A stretch of DNA of 64,000 nucleotides. Origin: Natronospira proteinivora (GTDB lineage Bacteria; Pseudomonadota; Gammaproteobacteria; Natronospirales; Natronospiraceae). The position numbers were made by a program, and so were the translations under genes. Positions 59,744-64,000 of this stretch are shown here, in pieces. The notes beneath the pieces were generated by a model that worked only from the letters and a program-made list of their open reading frames with translations, made no database searches and was not told where the DNA came from. Each line of letters begins with the position of its first letter. Positions within the stretch are counted from its first letter, which is position 1. The stretch spans positions 1,054,001 through 1,118,000 of the forward strand of contig NZ_JALJYF010000001.1 in the NCBI RefSeq assembly GCF_024170465.1. Direction: 5' to 3'.

Positions 59744-60187
59744 TCAAGCCAGCATCTCATCAATGCCCAGATTGGCCAGTTCATCGGCCCGCTCATTGCC
59801 GGGGTTGCCATCGTGCCCCTTGACCCAGTGCCAGTTCACGGTATGGCGTTGGCATTGCGCATCCAGGGCTTCCCAGAGCTCACGATTCTTCACCGGCTTA
59901 CGGTTGGCGGTCTTCCAGCCCCGGGCCTTCCAGTTGTCCATCCACTGAGTGATGCCCTGGCGGACATATTCCGAATCCGTGTAAAGCTCCACCCGACAGC
60001 GCCGCTTCAAGGCAGCCAGTGCTTCGATGGCGGCCTTTAGCTCCATGCGATTATTGGTGGTTTCGGCTTCACCGCCCTTCAATTCCCGGCAGTGTCCGTC
60101 CCATTCCAGCACGGCGCCCCAGCCACCCGGGCCGGGATTGCCTCGACAAGCTCCATCGGTATGCACAATGACCGCTTTCTCCGCCAA
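59744..60187 (-). CDS. rnhA: Ribonuclease HI
   Basis: RnhA cuts the RNA of RNA-DNA hybrids, including R-loops and primers. The 147 residues match E. coli. The catalytic residues are Asp11 ([17 protein letters not shown]), Glu49 ([13 protein letters not shown]), Asp71 ([11 protein letters not shown]) and the late Asp in NERADELAN. The TTG start at 60187 has GGAG eight bases upstream. It lies between the YafS-like methyltransferase and dnaQ, the conserved gammaproteobacterial block. Confidence 0.96.
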   Translation of the reverse strand: MAEKAVIVHTDGACRGNPGPGGWGAVLEWDGHCRELKGGEAETTNNRMELKAAIEALAALKRRCRVELYTDSEYVRQGITQWMDNWKARGWKTANRKPVKNRELWEALDAQCQRHTVNWHWVKGHDGNPGNERADELANLGIDEMLA

Positions 60188-60230
60188 GCTACTATCTCCT
60201 GTTTATCTCCCCGAGAAAGCGCACAGGGTA

Positions 60231-60971
60231 CTACAAGCGGCGGGATCGAGCGCCCCCTTGAAAGCTGTCCGGTACCGCAGCCGGGCCCAGATTTCGGCGC
60301 TGCTCCCATCGCGGACGAATCACATTCCCGGCCAAATCCCGCTTCTGCAGTAGCGCCGCATACGCCGCAGAAGGCCAGGGCCCAGGGATCATGGAATGCC
60401 CCCAATGCTCCAGCCAACGGCCTCGGCGCAGCAGCAGATCGATGTTCAAGGGCGGCCGGTAGAGATAACGCTCCAGGGTCAGAAGTTCCAGGCCCATCAA
60501 CGCCATCCAGTCACCGATGCGGCGCTCGGCCAGCAATTCGGTTCGATCTGCGAAGGGAGCCCGTCTCAGTAGCGCTCTCAAGCCCCAAAAGCTATAGGGG
60601 CTGAACCCCAGCAGCAGGAGATGGCCGCCCGGCGCCAGCACTCGCTCTGCCTCCCGAATCACCCCGTGCGGGTCATCACAGAATGCCAAGGTATGGGGCA
60701 TAAAGACCACTTCCATACTACCGCTTTCCACGGGCAGGGCTTGAAGGCGACAAAGCAGGTCTGCCGGCGCCCGGGGGCTGGCCAGGAGGCAGTGGTTGAC
60801 CCGGCACTGTTCCAAAAAGGCGCTGGTTTCCGGCCAATGCCCCAGTTGTAGCATTCGCCCGCCGAAAAGTCGCTCGGCCAGGGCGGCGGTAATACGGCGC
60901 TCACACGCCAGCGCGGCCCTCCCTAGGGGGCTGTGGGACCAGTCTTCAATGTCACGCGATGGCACCGTCAC
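60231..60971 (-). CDS. YafS-like SAM-dependent methyltransferase
   Basis: This protein of 246 residues has a methyltransferase fold with weak motif I (MLQLGHWPE), MEVVFMPHTLAFCDDP and the clear post-motif VLAPGGHLLLLGFSPYSFWGLRALL. Position between gloB and rnhA matches E. coli yafS, whose substrate is unknown. The SAM glycine loop is degenerate, as is common in YafS, so activity is uncertain. The GTG start at 60971 has GGAG eight bases upstream. It is divergent from gloB. Confidence 0.85.
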   Translation of the reverse strand: MTVPSRDIEDWSHSPLGRAALACERRITAALAERLFGGRMLQLGHWPETSAFLEQCRVNHCLLASPRAPADLLCRLQALPVESGSMEVVFMPHTLAFCDDPHGVIREAERVLAPGGHLLLLGFSPYSFWGLRALLRRAPFADRTELLAERRIGDWMALMGLELLTLERYLYRPPLNIDLLLRRGRWLEHWGHSMIPGPWPSAAYAALLQKRDLAGNVIRPRWEQRRNLGPAAVPDSFQGGARSRRL

Positions 60972-61132
60972 CAGCGGGTCTCCTGTACTTCCCCCTCGAG
61001 CCGACGCCCGATTTCGTCTACCAGCATACCGTTTGTGGCCGGCTTGCGGGAGGTTTACTCCAGCGGCTCAAGGAGATTAGCCAAGGCCCTATTTTTGTTG
61101 ACCTTTTCTGCAGTCCCGGTAGGATATGCGCC

Positions 61133-61903
61133 ATGCATAAGGTGACCCCTGTTTCCGCCCTCAGCGACAACTACGTCTGGTTGATCCACGGCGAGGACCC
61201 CAGCCGGGTGGCCATCGTTGACCCGGGAGAAGCGGCCCCGGTTCAGGCGAAGCTGTGCGAGCACGGGCTCACCCCCGAGGCTATCCTGATCACCCATCGC
61301 CACTGGGACCATGTCAACGGCATTGAGGACCTGCTGGCGGTATACGACATCCCCGTTTACGGGCCCGCCGAGGAACCGGTTCCCTGCCGCAGCCAGGGCC
61401 TTCGGGATGGCGATACGGTGTCTCTGGACCACCTGGGCCTCACATTCCGGGTCCTGGGCATTCCGGGACACACCCTGGGCCATATCGCCTATCATGGCCA
61501 TGGTCTGTTGCTGAGCGGAGATACGCTCTTTGCTGGAGGCTGTGGGCGCATGTTCGAAGGAGAAGCTGCCCAGATGCTGGCATCACTGGACAAGCTGGCG
61601 GGCCTGCCGGACAAGACCTATCTGTATTGTGGTCATGAATATACACTCAAGAATCTGGCTTTCTGCGAAGCGGTCGAGCCGGACAACCCGTGGCTACATA
61701 AATTGCGCCAGCGAGCCGAACAGCGTCTGGCCGCGAACCAGCCCACCTTGCCCACCATGCTGGGCGAGGAGAAGCAGTACAACGTCTTTCTCCGCTGCCG
61801 CGAGGCCGCGATCCAGGCCAGTGCCAGCCGCAAGGCCGGCCAGGAACTGCATCGGCCTGATGGCGTCTTCGCAACGCTTCGCCAGTGGAAAGATCAATTC
61901 TGA
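61133..61903 (+). CDS. gloB: Hydroxyacylglutathione hydrolase (glyoxalase II)
   Basis: GloB splits S-lactoylglutathione into glutathione and D-lactate, the second step of methylglyoxal detoxification. The 256 residues match the family. The metal site is THRHWDH (His55, His57, Asp59, His60), then GHTLGHIAY, GDTLFAGGCGRMFEG and YCGHEYTLKNLAFC. A glutathione-binding end includes KQYNVFLRCRE. It opens at ATG 61133 (SALSDNYVWLI is the typical start). A TTGACC/TAGGAT promoter pair is placed so close that a very short or absent leader is possible. Confidence 0.95.
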   Translation: MHKVTPVSALSDNYVWLIHGEDPSRVAIVDPGEAAPVQAKLCEHGLTPEAILITHRHWDHVNGIEDLLAVYDIPVYGPAEEPVPCRSQGLRDGDTVSLDHLGLTFRVLGIPGHTLGHIAYHGHGLLLSGDTLFAGGCGRMFEGEAAQMLASLDKLAGLPDKTYLYCGHEYTLKNLAFCEAVEPDNPWLHKLRQRAEQRLAANQPTLPTMLGEEKQYNVFLRCREAAIQASASRKAGQELHRPDGVFATLRQWKDQF

Positions 61904-61929
61904 CTGATTCAACCCGAGACCGAGTTATC

Positions 61930-63630
61930 ATGACATCCCAAGTCACCATGGATTGTGCCCGTCCCTTACATTCACTGCTCCGTGCCGGACTGATGGCCCT
62001 CATCCCTGTGGCCCTGCTTGGCTGCGCCGCCCTGCCCTGGCAGCAAGAGGGTGATGAAAGTGAGCATGGGGATCCGGATGTGGGCCTGGGCGAGTACGCG
62101 GGCGTGGAACTGGATACCAGCTCCCCCGTTCTGGATACCACAGCCCACCTGAACTGGCAGGACCATGCCGATCATCTGCTGGATGAGGATGGCGAGTTGC
62201 GTGAGCCTGCTGATGTCTGGGAGCGGATTCGGCGAGGCTGGGGCATGGAAGGCGTGGTCAATAGCCGGGTGGAGCCCCAGCTGCGCTGGCATGAGCGGAA
62301 TCCGGCCTATATGGACCGGGTAGCCACACGGGCGGAACCCTTCCTAGCCTATATCCTGGATGAGATTGAGGAGCGCGGCCTGCCCACGGAACTGGCCTTG
62401 CTGCCCATCGTGGAAAGCGCCTACGATCCTTTCGCCTACTCCCATGGCCGGGCGGCCGGCATGTGGCAATTCATCCCCTCTACCGGGCGTCATTTCGGTC
62501 TCAAGCAGAACTGGTGGTACGACGGCCGCCGGGATTTCATCGCTTCCACGGACGCGGCCCTGACCTATATGGAAAACCTGGCCGAACGGTTTGACGGCGA
62601 CTGGGAGCTGGCCCTAGCAGCCTATAATGCTGGAGGTGGCAATGTTTCCCGCGCCATTCGCCGCAACCGTCAACAGAGTCGGGACCTGGATTACTGGAGC
62701 CTGCGCCTGCCCCGGGAAACCATGCATTATGTGCCCAAGATGATGGCGCTGCGCGAAGTCATCGAAAATCCCGAGAAATACGGCGTTTCACTACGCCCCA
62801 TCGACAATGAACCAAGAATTGCCGTGGTAGAACTGGATGGGCAACTGGACCTGGCCCTGGCAGCCGAATTAGCGGAGATGGATATTGATGAAGTCTACCG
62901 CCTGAATGCCGGCTTCAACCGCTGGGCCACCGACCCGGATGGCCCCCATCGCCTGGTGGTCCCTATCGACCGAAAGAAGGCGCTGAAATCCGGATTGGCG
63001 GATCTGGACCCGGAGGAGCGGATCAGCTGGCACCGCCACGAAATTCAGCCGGGGGAAAGCCTCAATGTCATTGCCCGACGCTACAATATCACCGTGGAGA
63101 TGCTCCAGGACGTGAACGAGCTGCGGGACAATGTGATTCGGACCGGGGATCACTTGCTGGTGCCCCAGGCTATGGCTTCGGCGGATGCCTACAGCGGCAG
63201 TGTCAGCCAGCGACTGGAACGTATACAGAATACTCAGCGGGGAAACCGAGAACGAGTCAACTATCAGGTACAGCCGGGCGATTCGTTCTGGTCCATCGCA
63301 CAGCAGTATAATGTGAATGTGCGCCAACTAGCCCAGTGGAATGGCATGGCGCCCGGAGACACCCTGCGCGTCGGTCAATCATTGACTGTCTGGGTAGACG
63401 ACCCCGCGCTGGCCCAGGCTGGTAACCGGCTGCGTAGCGGCCCGGCGGATCGGGAACGGCAGGTCAACTACCAAGTCCGCAGTGGTGATTCTCTAGCACG
63501 GATTGCCAGTCGCTTCGGCGTCAGTGTCAATGACCTACTGCGCTGGAATAGCCTGTCGGCCGATGATTATCTGCAGCCAGGGCAAAAGCTCACCATTATC
63601 GTGGATGTGACCAATACGTCCGGCAGTTGA
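61930..63630 (+). CDS. mltD: Membrane-bound lytic murein transglycosylase D
   Basis: This lipoprotein (lipobox LLGC, Cys32) of 566 residues cuts peptidoglycan glycan strands. The SLT/lysozyme-like domain (~135-300) has the catalytic Glu162 in LPIVESAYDPFAYS, then GRAAGMWQFIPSTGRHFGL and AAYNAGGGNVSRAI. Three LysM modules follow (near 375-420, 455-500 and 515-560), each with the PGDS/SGDS-type start, that hold the enzyme on the wall. The gloB-mltD order is conserved. The ribosome site is weak; ATG 61930 is 27 bases after gloB. A hairpin follows. Confidence 0.95.
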   Translation: MTSQVTMDCARPLHSLLRAGLMALIPVALLGCAALPWQQEGDESEHGDPDVGLGEYAGVELDTSSPVLDTTAHLNWQDHADHLLDEDGELREPADVWERIRRGWGMEGVVNSRVEPQLRWHERNPAYMDRVATRAEPFLAYILDEIEERGLPTELALLPIVESAYDPFAYSHGRAAGMWQFIPSTGRHFGLKQNWWYDGRRDFIASTDAALTYMENLAERFDGDWELALAAYNAGGGNVSRAIRRNRQQSRDLDYWSLRLPRETMHYVPKMMALREVIENPEKYGVSLRPIDNEPRIAVVELDGQLDLALAAELAEMDIDEVYRLNAGFNRWATDPDGPHRLVVPIDRKKALKSGLADLDPEERISWHRHEIQPGESLNVIARRYNITVEMLQDVNELRDNVIRTGDHLLVPQAMASADAYSGSVSQRLERIQNTQRGNRERVNYQVQPGDSFWSIAQQYNVNVRQLAQWNGMAPGDTLRVGQSLTVWVDDPALAQAGNRLRSGPADRERQVNYQVRSGDSLARIASRFGVSVNDLLRWNSLSADDYLQPGQKLTIIVDVTNTSGS

Positions 63631-63667
63631 GGTAGGAAAGCTCAAAAGTATCCTGTTCGTTTTTCAT

Positions 63668-63682
63668 CGGGCCCTTGGCCCG
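63668..63682 (+). terminator. Terminator after mltD
   Basis: CGGGCC and GGCCCG pair over six bases around a CTT loop, followed by GTATTGTTTTC. It is modest in strength and separates mltD from fabI. Confidence 0.55.
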
Positions 63683-63720
63683 GTATTGTTTTCAGACATC
63701 TCGCTCAAGGGGAGACGGAA

Positions 63721-64000
63721 ATGGCATTTCTCAAAGGCAAAAAAGCCCTGATCGTTGGCTTGGCCAGCAATCGTTCCATCGCCTATGGCATCGCCCAGGC
63801 CATGCATGAACAAGGCGCCGAACTGGCGTTCACCTATCAGAATGAGAAGCTCAAACCACGGGTGGAGAAAATGGCCGCCGCATTCGGTTCTGAGCTCTGC
63901 TTCCCCTGTGATGTCACCAGCGACGATGAAATTCAGGCGGTCTTCGACGGACTGGGCCAATCCTGGGATGGCCTGGACGTCCTGGTCCACAGCGTAGCCT
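63721..64000 (+). CDS. fabI: Enoyl-ACP reductase FabI, 5' part
   Basis: The first 93 codons are visible; the gene runs off the right edge (full length is about 260). FabI reduces enoyl-ACP with NAD(P)H in fatty-acid elongation. The N-terminal Rossmann part has the family cofactor motif [14 protein letters not shown] (SDR-type, divergent from GxxxGxG), then [16 protein letters not shown] and [28 protein letters not shown] lies upstream of ATG 63721. Confidence 0.95.
   Translation, partial: MAFLKGKKALIVGLASNRSIAYGIAQAMHEQGAELAFTYQNEKLKPRVEKMAAAFGSELCFPCDVTSDDEIQAVFDGLGQSWDGLDVLVHSVA

Noticed and set aside
1-64000. CRISPR arrays, IS elements, integrases or prophage structural genes
   Set aside because: No regularly spaced repeats, no transposase-like or integrase-like translation, and no att-like duplications at the tRNA genes were seen.

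Overview
The window looks like a chromosomal segment of a GC-rich (roughly 60% G+C by eye) gammaproteobacterium, plausibly a haloalkaliphilic member of or near the Ectothiorhodospiraceae. The grounds are gammaproteobacterial synteny blocks (mltD-gloB-yafS-like-rnhA-dnaQ; glrK-qseG-glrR; a LysR regulator beside yqjG as in Escherichia coli yhaJ/yqjG), acidic exported proteins, and a large Mrp-type cation/proton antiporter operon. I see no prophage, insertion sequence, CRISPR array or rRNA operon. Genus is an inference.

Layout. 1-9.3 kb: housekeeping and enzyme genes (M28 peptidase, dusA, typA, a ThrE-type exporter, srkA). 9.3-12.3 kb: LysR regulator divergent from the glutathionyl-hydroquinone reductase, then a PmtA-like methyltransferase. 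12.3-17.2 kb: a chromosomal ParM-like actin, an HD-GYP protein, and a two-gene operon of unknown function. 17.2-19.5 kb: gltX with tRNA-Ala and tRNA-Glu downstream, and a ribosome hibernation factor. 19.9-23.9 kb: the GlrK/QseG/GlrR envelope-stress system. Just beyond glrR lies an array of two TGTC-N10-GACA sites, a near-consensus IHF site and a sigma-54 promoter, all pointing at a small EF-hand protein. 24.0-31.1 kb: a reactive-sulfur operon (persulfide dioxygenase, PmpA/PmpB-type carriers, SulP transporter, DsrE protein, DUF442 sulfurtransferase), then a class V aminotransferase. A BigR/SqrR-like ArsR regulator lies 2 kb further on; its upstream region shares a 10-base operator-like sequence with the sulfur operon. 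31.2-39.3 kb: tRNA-Val, a diguanylate cyclase, a LysM lipoprotein, a Ser/Thr kinase with an FHA partner, a membrane-tethered methyltransferase, an HtrA-like lipoprotein and an amidohydrolase lipoprotein. 39.3-44.1 kb: a YhaO/YhaN nuclease-ATPase pair. 44.1-49.7 kb: a CTERM-like surface protein, small membrane proteins, SIMPL and DUF411 proteins, a 0.6-kb DnaA-box-rich non-coding region, SirB2 and DUF3634. 50.0-57.5 kb: the Mrp-type operon (E-F-G-DUF4040-B-C-D-D-x-D). 57.5-64 kb: RIO kinase, GNAT, dnaQ, rnhA, yafS-like, gloB, mltD and the start of fabI.

The most informative signals are regulatory: (1) the GlrR/IHF/sigma-54 control region of the EF-hand gene; (2) the split BigR regulon; (3) the DnaA-box cluster, a candidate origin or DnaA-titration locus; (4) a perfect CRP-type palindrome between two convergent genes; (5) long hairpins at most convergent gene ends, several with an arm inside a coding sequence; (6) an Mrp operon with three MrpD-like subunits, no full-length MrpA, and a DUF4040 gene whose natural start codon appears non-canonical.
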